A stretch of DNA of 64,000 nt from MWBF01 sp040772005 (GTDB lineage: Bacteria; Chloroflexota; Anaerolineae; CG2-30-64-16), in assembly GCA_040772005.1 (NCBI GenBank), contig JAXGYZ010000002.1, positions 1 to 64,000 on the forward strand, written 5' to 3'. Shown here in pieces: positions 26,211-34,128 of this stretch. A model generated the notes under the pieces. The model had not been told where the DNA came from. It worked only from the letters and a program-made list of their open reading frames with translations, and ran no database searches. The number at the start of each line of letters is the position of its first letter. The stretch's first letter is position 1. A program made the translations under genes and the position numbers.

Positions 26211-26254
26211 TAAAAAAAGACGACCACAGTGAGGCCGAAGCTCACCGCGGTCGC
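26211..26254 (-). terminator. Rho-independent terminator after the lamin-tail gene
   Basis: On the minus strand GCGACCGCGGTGAG pairs with CTCACTGTGGTCGT (one or two wobble pairs) around CTTCGGC, followed by CTTTTTTT. It lies about 280 nt after the stop of the surface-protein gene. The rest of the gap 26138-26537 holds no convincing gene. Short frames there lack ribosome sites. Confidence 0.75.
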
Positions 26255-26537
26255 CAGAAGCCCAGGCGGGACCATGGGCACGGGTGCGAGTATGCAAACT
26301 GGAGGGCGAAACGGATCACGGATACCACCTTTTTGACCTGCGCTGCAGGGCGGCACCAGAACATCCATTCTTGTAACTATTGATATACACTTTACCATAA
26401 GTTTGTGTAGATACGCAAATCTCCTTCCGGTGCCCGTGCCGCACGTCACAACCAATTTGCGATGTGCGCCGCGCCCCAATTGCGGCTGATGGCTGCCATC
26501 ACAGCCATCAAACAAATGTTCTGCGCAGTGTGAAGGC

Positions 26538-29500
26538 TCAGAACGATCTCTCGCAAAGCTGCAAGGACCGCCAAAACGACAAGCTGCCCCCGGTCACCGG
26601 CAGCACCAGCGGCGCATTGCTCATGTCCCAGGCAAAGCGCGGCAGCAGTTGGTAGCCGCCGCGATACGGCTCAGCGGCCGCATACTGCCCGCCCACACCG
26701 GTTACGCTCCATGTCTCCCCGATGCGGAAGTAGGGCCGCTGCCAGGTCAGGTCTGCAGCGAAGTAGATGTTGGCGGGGCCGGTCCCATCATCCAGCACGA
26801 CCGCCTGCCGCTCGAAGCGCACAACCCGCCCGCTTACGCTGACCAGCCGACCTTCCTGCGCCTCGCTGAGCAGCCCGGTCGGCACGGTCTCCGGCAGCCG
26901 CGCCGCGCCGGCGTCGAGGCGCGTCAAATAGCTGGCGTCCGGTACGGACAGCTCCGCCTCGCCGTGAAAGTCACGCGTCCACCCCGTCACGCGCACCCGG
27001 TCGCCCAGCGCCAGCGGCGGATACTCGCCGGTGCGCAGATAGACCTTGATGCCGCCCGAATCGTCCTGGATGTAGATCGTCCGCTCCCTGATACCGGGCG
27101 GCAGCGTCACCGCACCGACGAGCGTGACGCGCGTGTCGGCCGGCAGTCGCCGGGCCGCGGCAATCGTCTGGGATGCGGCTACCGCACGCCCTCCGGTGGG
27201 CGAGGCAGCCGGACCCGGCTCGCGCGGCGGCTGGAGCCGGTTGGCGCGGCCCGGTGTGACGAGGCAGTTCTTGGTCCACGCGCCGGTGCCATCGACGGCG
27301 CGGCAGAGGCTCCGGTCGTAGCCAGGGGCAGCGTCATACGCCATCGTGTCCGCGACGCCGTCGTCGGGCCGGCGCAGGCTCACCTGGTCACGATAGTCGC
27401 TGAGCGACAGCCGCGTTTCAGCGCGGAATAACAGCAGGTGTGAGTGCGGCCAGATCACCACACCGAGCGGGAGTGTGTACGCACGCGTATCATCGATTAT
27501 CGACCATCCGCCAAGCTGCACGGGTGCATCGCCCAGGTTATAGAGCTCGACCCACTCATCCATGTAATCTGCCGTGCCGCTGCCGTCCCAATCGCCCGCA
27601 AAGGGATGCGCCAGCACCTCGTTGAGCACCACCCCGTCGGGGAACGGCGTGGCCGTCGGGGCGGTGGCGGTTAGGCTGGCGGTAGGCGTGGGCGTCGCGG
27701 GACCGGGCACATTGGGCCCACGCGGTGAAGGCGGATAGCTGTCGGTCCAAACGCCGGCGCCATCCACGCTGCGGCTGTAACTGGCATCGCGGCGAGGATT
27801 TGCGTAGGCGAATGTATCCATCTCGCGGCCATCGGGCGCGAGCAGCCGTGCGGTGTCCGCGTCCTGGTTGAGCGCGACGCCGCTGGTCGAGCGGTGGATG
27901 ACCAGGTAGCCGCGGCCTGGAATCACCGTGCCCGTGGGCAGCGTATAGGGCGCCGTTCCGCCGCCCGCGAGGTCATCGAGCTGCCAGCCGGCCAGGTCGA
28001 CCGGCTCCGATTCCAGGCTGTAGAGCTCGACCCACTCATCATAAGCATTCACCGTACCATCTCCATCCCAGTCCACCGCGTCAGGTCGCGGCAGAACTTC
28101 GTTCAGGCGGATAAGGGGCAGCAGGACGGTGGAGCGCGTCGCGGTGGGCGTGGGTGTCACAGTGGGCGTGAAGGTCGGTGAGGGCGTCAGGCCGGGTGGA
28201 AGGGTTGGCGTAACGGTCGGCGTCGGAGTTTCGCCAGGCGTTTCGGTCGCCGCAGGCGTCGATGTGGCGGTCATCGTCCCGGTGGCTGTCGGTGTCGGTG
28301 TGGCCGCACGGCCCGGCCCACCCGGGTTCGGCGGATCCTGGGCAACCCAGTCAGCCGCCGTGTCCGTGTCACGATCGGCGGGCACGCGCGCCAGTGATTG
28401 TCCTGCCGGGACATCGGCACACGGCGGCTGGAAGGCAGCGCTGTTATCGCCGTAGCTGAGCGCGTCGAGCAACTGGCCGTCCGGCGCGAGCAGCCGCACT
28501 GCGTCTCCCGTATTGCTGAGGCCATTGCCGATGGGCGCTTCCAGGCTCACCAGTTCACCGGTGAAGCCGGGATGGTCGGCGAGGAACTCGCCGCGGTAGG
28601 CGGCTACGACCAGATAGTGCCCCGGCAGCAGCCGGTAAGATGGCAGCGGGCTGGCGCCGGTCGCGTCGGCGATCTGCCAACCGGCCAGTTCAGCCGCAGT
28701 GTCCCCGACGTTGAAGAGCTCGACAAATTCCCAGTCCGCATCCGCGCCAACTTGCCACGGGTCATACAGCACCTCGCTGAGCAACACGCGCGGCCAGGGC
28801 CCGGCGGCCGGCGTCGCAGTGGCGGTTGCAGATGGAGTCTCGCTCGGCGTGATGCCGGGAACGACCGTAGATGTGGGCGTGGGCGAAAGCTGGAGCGCCT
28901 GCTCACCGAAGTTGTGCCCCGCGCTGACCTGCCCCACGCCAACCGTCGCGCTGCGTTCGTCAGCCGTCGTGCTGACATAGCCCGCGGGCTGGCTCTCGGT
29001 GACGACATAGCTGCCGGGCGCGAGGTCCGCGAACGCGTACCAGCCGCTCGCAAGGGTGTGCGTCGTGCGCCCGCCGGTCAGGGTGAGCAGCACATCCGCG
29101 ATGCCCGCCTCGCCCGCATCACGCACGCGGTTGGCGTTGCTGTCCTCATAGACGTATCCCTCGATCTGTGCAGTGTGGTTGGCGGCTCCCGGCGAGCCGC
29201 TGTCGCCCGCGCTGCCCGGCCAGGGCATGATGGCGACCCGCCAGTTGGCCCCCACGCTGTTGTCCAGGTTAGGGCGCACCAGTTGCATGGACGCGCCGCT
29301 GGGGTTGGGGAAGGTCAACCCGCCGTCGTAGGCCACGCGATCCACCTCACGGCCGGCCGGATCCAGCAGGATGACCTCATCCGCATCGTTGCCGAGCGTG
29401 AATCCGCTGTAGCGATAGGCGAGCGTCACGCCCCCGTTGGCCGCAGCGTCAGCATTACGGCCGAGCACCATGTAACCGCCCGGCGCCAACCACAGCGGTC

Positions 29501-30347
29501 CGCCATTGTTGATCGTGTGATGGTCCGACCCGGCATCACGTAGCTCCCAGCCGTTGAGGTCCACGGCGGTTGCGCCGGCATTATGGAGCTCGACAAACTC
29601 GCCCGCGATATCGCCAACCGCCTGCGGATTCTGCATGATTTCGTTGATGACGATGGCACCAGCGGGGACGGCAGTTGGCGTAACGGTGGGCGTCATCGCC
29701 GGAGTGGCAGTCAGCGTCGCCGTAGGCGACGCGACCTCGGTAGGCGTGGCCGTGGGCACTGTGCCGGCGGTCCCCGGGTCCGGCACGGGTTGATCGATCC
29801 AATCCGCCGCGGTATCCGTATCGCGGCCCGGCGGCACGCGCGCCAGGCTGTGCCCCTCCAACACATCGGGACACGCGGGCGCGAACACCGAGGCATCCGC
29901 ACCATAGCTGAGTGCGTCCACCGCCGCGCCCGCGGGGTCCAACAGCAGGAGCGTATCTCCGCTGTTGCTGAGACCATTGCCGATCGGGCTGCCGAGATCG
30001 ATCAGGCTGCCGGTGTAAGTTGGATAGGCGGCATGGAAGGTCGCCGCACTCGTCGCGACCACCACATAGGCGCCCGGCGCGAGCACGTAATCGGGCAGTA
30101 CGTCCTGGCTGATGCCATCTCGGAGCAGCCAGCCGGCCAGGCTCACAGGCGCGGCGGTCGGATTCAGCAGCTCAATCCATTCCCCACCCGGTTCCTCGCC
30201 GGGCGGATCATAGACGACCTCCGAAATGAGCAGATGATCGGCAGCCTGGGCCTGGATGAGGGGCGGCACAGCGGATAACAGCAAAATGCAGACGAAAACC
30301 AGGGGCAGCATCCCCCAATGGGGGCGGACAACGCGACAGTGCGTCAT
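26538..30347 (-). CDS. Giant secreted protein with five lamin-tail domains
   Basis: A 1269-aa extracellular protein. The signal peptide (WGMLPLVFVCILLLSAVPPL, cleavage near AQA/ADH, about residue 35) is followed by lamin-tail domains recognisable as L(I)SEVVYDPP, INEIMQNPQ, LSEVLYDPW, LNEVLPRP and LNEVLAHP starts with EW(I/V)EL(L/Y)N. Thr-Pro stalks separate them. A SdrD/Cna-B-like domain (IEGYVYEDSNANRVRDAGE) lies after the second. A C-terminal OB-fold-like domain (VTLVGAVTLPPGIRERTIYI, VRVTGWTRD) follows. The end, LVLPVTGGSLSF, carries an LPxTG-like motif but lacks a membrane helix in this frame. A one-base slip in C5 at 26587-26591 would give LVVLAVLAALRE. ATG 30347 has AAGGAAGG 5 nt upstream. 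Likely surface adhesion or nuclease-associated scaffold. Confidence 0.85.
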   Translation of the reverse strand: MTHCRVVRPHWGMLPLVFVCILLLSAVPPLIQAQAADHLLISEVVYDPPGEEPGGEWIELLNPTAAPVSLAGWLLRDGISQDVLPDYVLAPGAYVVVATSAATFHAAYPTYTGSLIDLGSPIGNGLSNSGDTLLLLDPAGAAVDALSYGADASVFAPACPDVLEGHSLARVPPGRDTDTAADWIDQPVPDPGTAGTVPTATPTEVASPTATLTATPAMTPTVTPTAVPAGAIVINEIMQNPQAVGDIAGEFVELHNAGATAVDLNGWELRDAGSDHHTINNGGPLWLAPGGYMVLGRNADAAANGGVTLAYRYSGFTLGNDADEVILLDPAGREVDRVAYDGGLTFPNPSGASMQLVRPNLDNSVGANWRVAIMPWPGSAGDSGSPGAANHTAQIEGYVYEDSNANRVRDAGEAGIADVLLTLTGGRTTHTLASGWYAFADLAPGSYVVTESQPAGYVSTTADERSATVGVGQVSAGHNFGEQALQLSPTPTSTVVPGITPSETPSATATATPAAGPWPRVLLSEVLYDPWQVGADADWEFVELFNVGDTAAELAGWQIADATGASPLPSYRLLPGHYLVVAAYRGEFLADHPGFTGELVSLEAPIGNGLSNTGDAVRLLAPDGQLLDALSYGDNSAAFQPPCADVPAGQSLARVPADRDTDTAADWVAQDPPNPGGPGRAATPTPTATGTMTATSTPAATETPGETPTPTVTPTLPPGLTPSPTFTPTVTPTPTATRSTVLLPLIRLNEVLPRPDAVDWDGDGTVNAYDEWVELYSLESEPVDLAGWQLDDLAGGGTAPYTLPTGTVIPGRGYLVIHRSTSGVALNQDADTARLLAPDGREMDTFAYANPRRDASYSRSVDGAGVWTDSYPPSPRGPNVPGPATPTPTASLTATAPTATPFPDGVVLNEVLAHPFAGDWDGSGTADYMDEWVELYNLGDAPVQLGGWSIIDDTRAYTLPLGVVIWPHSHLLLFRAETRLSLSDYRDQVSLRRPDDGVADTMAYDAAPGYDRSLCRAVDGTGAWTKNCLVTPGRANRLQPPREPGPAASPTGGRAVAASQTIAAARRLPADTRVTLVGAVTLPPGIRERTIYIQDDSGGIKVYLRTGEYPPLALGDRVRVTGWTRDFHGEAELSVPDASYLTRLDAGAARLPETVPTGLLSEAQEGRLVSVSGRVVRFERQAVVLDDGTGPANIYFAADLTWQRPYFRIGETWSVTGVGGQYAAAEPYRGGYQLLPRFAWDMSNAPLVLPVTGGSLSFWRSLQLCERSF

Positions 30348-30419
30348 GGCGGCCTTCCTTCCGTGCGGTGTGAGCGGCGGCGGCGAGGGTAGTGCGGGAA
30401 GAAGGAAGCTTCCGACAGG

Positions 30420-30449
30420 ATTATAGGATGGCTGTTGCGGTCGTGTCAA
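30420..30449 (-). promoter_or_regulatory. Consensus promoter of the lamin-tail gene
   Basis: On the minus strand TTGACA (complement of 30444-30449), an 18-nt spacer and TATAAT (complement of 30420-30425). The leader to ATG 30347 is about 65 nt. Confidence 0.85.
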
Positions 30450-30461
30450 ATTGAACACAAC

Positions 30462-30491
30462 AAAAAGGCCCACCGGATGCGGTGGGCCTTT
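30462..30491 (-). terminator. Rho-independent terminator of rpoD
   Basis: GGCCCACC and GGTGGGCC pair across a 6-nt loop, with A5 on one side and T3 on the other. On the minus strand the hairpin is followed by TTTTTG, 18 nt after the rpoD stop codon. Confidence 0.9.
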
Positions 30492-30508
30492 CAGACCGAA
30501 AGCTGTCG

Positions 30509-31729
30509 TCAGGACAGATAATCGCGCAGCTTGCGGCTGCGACTGGGATGGCGAAGCCGGCCCAGCGCCTGCGCCTCGATCTGGCGGATGCGCTCGCGCG
30601 TAACGCCGAACTTCTTGCCGACTTCTTCTAAAGTGTACGAATAACCGTCCACCAGCCCGAAGCGCAACTGGAGGATGCGGACCTCGCGCGGGGTCAGTGA
30701 CTCGAAGATTTCGTCGATGACCTGGCGCAGCATCGTCTGCGAGGCCGAATCGGTCGGGCTTTCCGCCTCGTCATCTTCGATGAAGTCGCCCAGGTAGCTG
30801 TCCTCTTCCTCACCGACGGGCATTTCCAACGATAGGGGCCGCTGCGAAACGCGGATGATCTGCTCCACCTTGCGCGGAGGCACGCCCAGGCGTTCAGCGA
30901 TTTCTTCGGTTGTCGGATCGCGGCCCAATTCCTGCACGAGCTGGCGGCTCGTGCGGGTCAGCCGGTTGATCTGCTCATACATATGCACGGGCACGCGGAT
31001 GGTGCGGCCCTGATCTGCGATGGCGCGCGTGACCGCCTGGCGAATCCACCAGGTCGCGTAGGTGCTGAACTTGTAGCCCCGCCGGTAGTCGAACTTCTTG
31101 ACCGCCCGAATCAGGCCGATGTTCCCCTCCTGAATCAAATCCAGGAAAGGCACGCCCCGACCGACGTACTTCTTCGCAACGCTCACGACGAGGCGCGAAT
31201 TCGCCTTGATGAGATGTTCCTGCGCAGCCTGCCCGTCCTTGACGGCCAGCAGCAGCTTATCGCGCTCGTCCAGGTCATCGACGCCCAGCGTCAGCTTCTG
31301 CCGCGCTTCCCGGCCGCGTTCCATCCGCTTGGCCAGAGACACTTCTTCCTCTGCCGTCAGCAGCGGAACGCGCCCGATCTCCTTGAGGTACAGGCTGATG
31401 GAGTCGTCGATGTCGATGAGGTCCAGGTCGATATCCAGTTCCGCAGGCTCATGGCTTTCCTCATCCGCGCCGTCCTCGTTGTCATCGCCTTCGCGGAACG
31501 CGCTGACCTCAATGCCCTGCTCGAAGAGATTGGCAAACAGATCCTCTAGTTGCTCCATATTAGCTTCGGCTTCCGGGAACGCGTTGAGCACATCATCGTA
31601 CGTCACGAAACCCTGGTCGCGCCCCAGCATCACCAGTTGTTCGGTGGCTTCCGCCGACCGCTGGCCGATGTCGTCCTGAAACTCCCCGTCGGGACGCAGT
31701 TCACTTTCGTCTTCAAATGGTGCGCTCAT
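30509..31729 (-). CDS. rpoD: Primary RNA polymerase sigma factor
   Basis: A 406-aa housekeeping sigma-70 factor. Region 1.1-like N-terminus (about 25-75), an acidic stretch, and region 1.2 (DSISLYLKEIGRVPLLTAEEE). Regions 2.1-2.4 run from LIKANSRLVVSVAKKYVGRG through GNIGLIRAVKKFDYRRGYKF to STYATWWIRQAVTRAIADQG, contacting core and the -10. Region 3 follows, then region 4 (LTPREVRILQLRFGLVDG and the helix-turn-helix EEVGKKFGVTRERIRQIEAQ), contacting the -35. This matches the many TTGACA/TATAAT promoters in the window. ATG 31729 has AAGGAG 7 nt upstream; GTG 31735 is less likely. It is monocistronic with its own terminator. The gap 31736-31931 shows no clear promoter to my eye. Confidence 0.97.
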   Translation of the reverse strand: MSAPFEDESELRPDGEFQDDIGQRSAEATEQLVMLGRDQGFVTYDDVLNAFPEAEANMEQLEDLFANLFEQGIEVSAFREGDDNEDGADEESHEPAELDIDLDLIDIDDSISLYLKEIGRVPLLTAEEEVSLAKRMERGREARQKLTLGVDDLDERDKLLLAVKDGQAAQEHLIKANSRLVVSVAKKYVGRGVPFLDLIQEGNIGLIRAVKKFDYRRGYKFSTYATWWIRQAVTRAIADQGRTIRVPVHMYEQINRLTRTSRQLVQELGRDPTTEEIAERLGVPPRKVEQIIRVSQRPLSLEMPVGEEEDSYLGDFIEDDEAESPTDSASQTMLRQVIDEIFESLTPREVRILQLRFGLVDGYSYTLEEVGKKFGVTRERIRQIEAQALGRLRHPSRSRKLRDYLS

Positions 31730-31931
31730 CCGCACACTCCTTCACGCGCTGCGATCCATGAATTGTCAGCTTGTAGTGGCCCGCCCGCAGCCGTACCGGC
31801 TTACTGCCCGTACCGTCAGGTTTTCTCACCGCAAGGTAATGCCGGTGAGATGATGTCGTGATGTGCTGTTCTTCGCTCTATTGTACTCCGGCAAGTCAAG
31901 ACATAACGTGGTCTATGTTACCAGTCCGCAT

Positions 31932-32858
31932 TTATTCGCCGGGCCCAGTGGGTGCCTTGACCGGTGTCTTGAAATCGTAGATGCCGTCATCGATCCCCCA
32001 GACGGCCGCGCATCCCTGGCAGACCAGGGTCGCGCCCTGCGCCTCCAGGTGGGGGCTGCGACACGCCGGACAGGCAAACAATCCAGCCCCAGCCTCAGAA
32101 CCCATCTCTGCTTTGCCGCCCTGCGCCCGGGTGCGCAGGAACACGCTCGGCGTCAGCTTCCAGGCCGCGCCTACGCGCTGCAATGCGCCGTCCGCAGCCG
32201 CCAGCAGGCGCGGCGGCACCAGCCGCTTGAACAAAGGGAAGCGAAAGTGTGAAACGGCCAGGCCCTCTTCCACGATAAGGCCGGCGCCGGCCAGCTTCTC
32301 CGCCATCCAACGCGGATGAAAGTCGAAATTCAAGGGCACGAACTCATAGGGCTCGCCAGCGAAGGGCGACCAACTCTGGCGCCGCAGCAGATACCGGGCA
32401 ATGGATTTCAGGTTCCGCTTGTTCGCATATTCCAGGACATATGCGCCGCCAGGTCGGAGGAGGTTATGGATGCCACGAAAGGCTGCCGGCACGTCAATCA
32501 GGTGGTGCAGCACGCGCACGGTGACGACGGTGTCGCAGGCGCCGTGCGCCAGGGGCAGTTGATAGAGGTCCGCCGCGACGTAGATGAACTTGCCCGACCG
32601 TCCTAGCCTTTGCTGCGCCTCGCGCAGCCCCGACTTGGCATAGTCGAGCAGGATGATCTGTTCGTAGCCCGCGTACAGGTCGGTGAGACGGCCGAACCCG
32701 GCCCCGATTTCGAGGATGCGGCGGCCACCGGGCGGCAACAGCCTGCGCAACGCAATGCGCTCGGCCAGGTCCTCGTATTCGCGGCCCTGACCTTCCCAGA
32801 AACGAGCGCGATAGCTCGTTCCCTCGTAATCACAGATTGCTCGCGGCTGATCCAACAC
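31932..32858 (-). CDS. Class I SAM-dependent methyltransferase with C-terminal zinc ribbon
   Basis: A 308-aa protein. The Rossmann methyltransferase domain has motif I ILEIGAGFGRLTDLY, acidic motif II EQIILLDYAKSG, VAADLYQLPLAHGACDTVVT and the post-motif VRVLHHLIDVPAAFRGIHNL. From about residue 265 a Trm112-like zinc ribbon follows: FACPACRSPHLEAQGATLVC with CQGC, then AVWGIDDGIYDF. Stand-alone Trm112 proteins activate methyltransferases in archaea and eukaryotes; here the module is fused in cis. Methyl acceptor unknown. Two parS sites lie immediately upstream of the start. Confidence 0.85.
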   Translation of the reverse strand: MLDQPRAICDYEGTSYRARFWEGQGREYEDLAERIALRRLLPPGGRRILEIGAGFGRLTDLYAGYEQIILLDYAKSGLREAQQRLGRSGKFIYVAADLYQLPLAHGACDTVVTVRVLHHLIDVPAAFRGIHNLLRPGGAYVLEYANKRNLKSIARYLLRRQSWSPFAGEPYEFVPLNFDFHPRWMAEKLAGAGLIVEEGLAVSHFRFPLFKRLVPPRLLAAADGALQRVGAAWKLTPSVFLRTRAQGGKAEMGSEAGAGLFACPACRSPHLEAQGATLVCQGCAAVWGIDDGIYDFKTPVKAPTGPGE

Positions 32859-32888
32859 TCGCTCCGCGCCAGGCAGGATGATCTTTAC

Positions 32889-32904
32889 TGTTTCACGTGA
32901 AACA
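32889..32904. promoter_or_regulatory. parS centromere site 1
   Basis: TGTTTCACGTGAAACA, the 16-bp ParB-binding palindrome known from Bacillus and many other phyla, with no mismatch. It lies 31 bp upstream of the methyltransferase start, in a non-coding gap. Confidence 0.93.
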
Positions 32905-32927
32905 TTGGGCGTTTGAACCGGTACTGT

Positions 32928-32943
32928 TGTTTCACGTGAAACA
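32928..32943. promoter_or_regulatory. parS centromere site 2
   Basis: A second perfect TGTTTCACGTGAAACA, whose symmetry extends to an 18-bp palindrome (TT...AA). It is 39 bp centre-to-centre from site 1. Tandem parS suggests a strong ParB loading point near the replication origin. Confidence 0.93.
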
Positions 32944-32982
32944 ACAGCCCGTCTGGGGCCACACAGCGTTCCATTTAACAGA

Positions 32983-33011
32983 AATGGGCGGTGGCTAACC
33001 CACCGCCCATT
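32983..33011 (-). terminator. Hairpin downstream of infA, probable terminator
   Basis: AATGGGCGGTGG pairs with CCACCGCCCATT around a short loop. On the minus strand it is followed by a weak T-rich stretch (TTTCTGTTAAA). It lies 127 nt after the infA stop codon. Confidence 0.6.
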
Positions 33012-33137
33012 CGGGCTTGCGTTGCTGCGCCATTATTATAGCATGCCGTGTCAACCCCTGGCGCAACGAAGGTTATAAGCAAAGCAAATAACCGCACCTC
33101 TTTTTTATGATGCGGCTACAGTCCCGGCATGGTCGAC

Positions 33138-33377
33138 CTATGCCGGGCTGCCCGGATTGCGATGGCGGTAGACGATGCGGCCCTTGGTCAGATCATAGGG
33201 CGACAACTCCACGCGCACGCGATCCCCCAACAGGACGCGGATGTAATACTTCCGCATCTTGCCGGAGAGATACGCCAGCACCTCCGGACCATTTTCCAGC
33301 TTCACCCGAAAAGTGGTGTTCGGCAACGCCTCAGTCACCTTACCATCCAGGGTCAGCTTCTCTTCCTGTTTTGCCAT
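33138..33377 (-). CDS. infA: Translation initiation factor IF-1
   Basis: A 79-aa single OB-fold protein (S1-like) that binds the ribosomal A site during initiation. The sequence is full length: MAKQEEKLTLDGKVTEALPN, FRVKLENGPEVLAYLSGKMR, KYYIRVLLGDRVRVELSPYD, LTKGRIVYRHR. AGGAG lies 4 nt before the ATG. It follows rpsU in the same direction, with a gap of about 100 nt; a hairpin downstream may end the transcript. Confidence 0.97.
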   Translation of the reverse strand: MAKQEEKLTLDGKVTEALPNTTFRVKLENGPEVLAYLSGKMRKYYIRVLLGDRVRVELSPYDLTKGRIVYRHRNPGSPA

Positions 33378-33480
33378 GCACTCCTGCCTTTACCTTCGAG
33401 ATTGACCGGGACCCGCCGGGAAAGGGGTCGCCACGCAGCCTGTGCTGTCATGGCCGGCTCAGTGCACGCCTGATCGATAT

Positions 33481-33693
33481 CTAGCGTGCGCTCTCGCGCC
33501 CCTCGCGACGTCGTTGTGCCTGTCGCGCCTTACGGATCGCCTTTTGCTTCTTCAAACGCCGCAACTCGCTCGGCGGTGTGAACCACCGCTTCTTGCGCAC
33601 GGTCGGCAGAATCCGCTCCTTCATCACCTCCTTGCGGAAGCGCTTCAGCAGCGACTCCTGGGACTCACCTGTCCGCAATACGACGGTTGCCAT
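33481..33693 (-). CDS. rpsU: Small ribosomal subunit protein bS21
   Basis: A 70-aa basic protein with the bS21 pattern: MATVVLRTGESQESLLKRFR, KEVMKERILPTVRKKRWFTP, then a highly basic helical tail (RRLKKQKAIRKARQAQRRRE). ATG 33693 has GGAGGGGGTGA 7 nt upstream; a longer frame beginning at 33759 lacks family similarity. In other bacteria bS21 assists 30S initiation. Here it sits next to infA. Confidence 0.95.
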   Translation of the reverse strand: MATVVLRTGESQESLLKRFRKEVMKERILPTVRKKRWFTPPSELRRLKKQKAIRKARQAQRRREGRESAR

Positions 33694-33964
33694 CTGGAAA
33701 TCACCCCCTCCCCGCCATGACTCGCAGCACACCTGGCGCTTAACAACACGAAACCTCACCTTACGGTGAGGCCCGAAAGCAAACAGCAGTTAACCCGATA
33801 TGGCAGCCACCGAGAGACCCGCGGGCCGCTCGGATAGCGCCGGTTCAACCTATTCTGCTGCTCAGGCCATGTACGCTCCTCGCCAGGAAACGTGTGCTGC
33901 TTCTGGGCCGACAAGAGTATACCTTAGTGCCGGATGAATGTCAAAAAGCGCGGCCCGCTCCGGC

Positions 33965-34117
33965 GCGTTTCATACTGGGGGCGCGGCCAGCGCGCATACG
34001 CGAATGGCGCTGGGCACGGATACACGAATATCCCGCCGCGGCGCACACGATTCGCGTATTCGTGGCGCGCCAGCGCATTCGTTTATCCGCGCTGGCCGCG
34101 CCCCCAACGTGAAACGC
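33965..34117. repeat. Family B MITE-like palindromic element, copy 1 (153 bp)
   Basis: Terminal inverted repeats begin GCGTTTCA..CTGGGGGCG and end CGCCCCCAACGTGAAACGC. Inside are nested inverted pairs (GCGAATGGCGCTGG versus CCAGCGCATTCG, and ACACGAATA versus TATTCGTGG), so one strand can fold into a single long hairpin. Copy 2 at 56856-57020 is nearly identical apart from two insertions (8 and 4 nt). Copy 3 at 54065-54100 is a collapsed 36-bp form. It occupies most of the rpsU/DUF4129 gap. Confidence 0.85.
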
Positions 34118-34128
34118 ACCCGGCCCGC

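Noticed and set aside
26204..26515. A 103-codon open frame between the SPFH operon and the lamin-tail gene
   Set aside because: It runs across the terminator hairpin, has no ribosome site and looks non-coding in composition.
27600..29800. Tandem short repeats resembling a CRISPR array
   Set aside because: They encode the Thr-Pro stalks of the lamin-tail protein in frame, with no constant repeat or spacer lengths.
31863..32252. A 129-codon plus-strand frame overlapping the methyltransferase
   Set aside because: Antisense to the zinc-ribbon methyltransferase, with no initiation signals.
33965..34117. GTTTCACGT in the MITE-like ends as a parS site
   Set aside because: Only half of the 16-bp parS palindrome is present, and the other half-site bases do not match. 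It is part of the element's terminal repeat.
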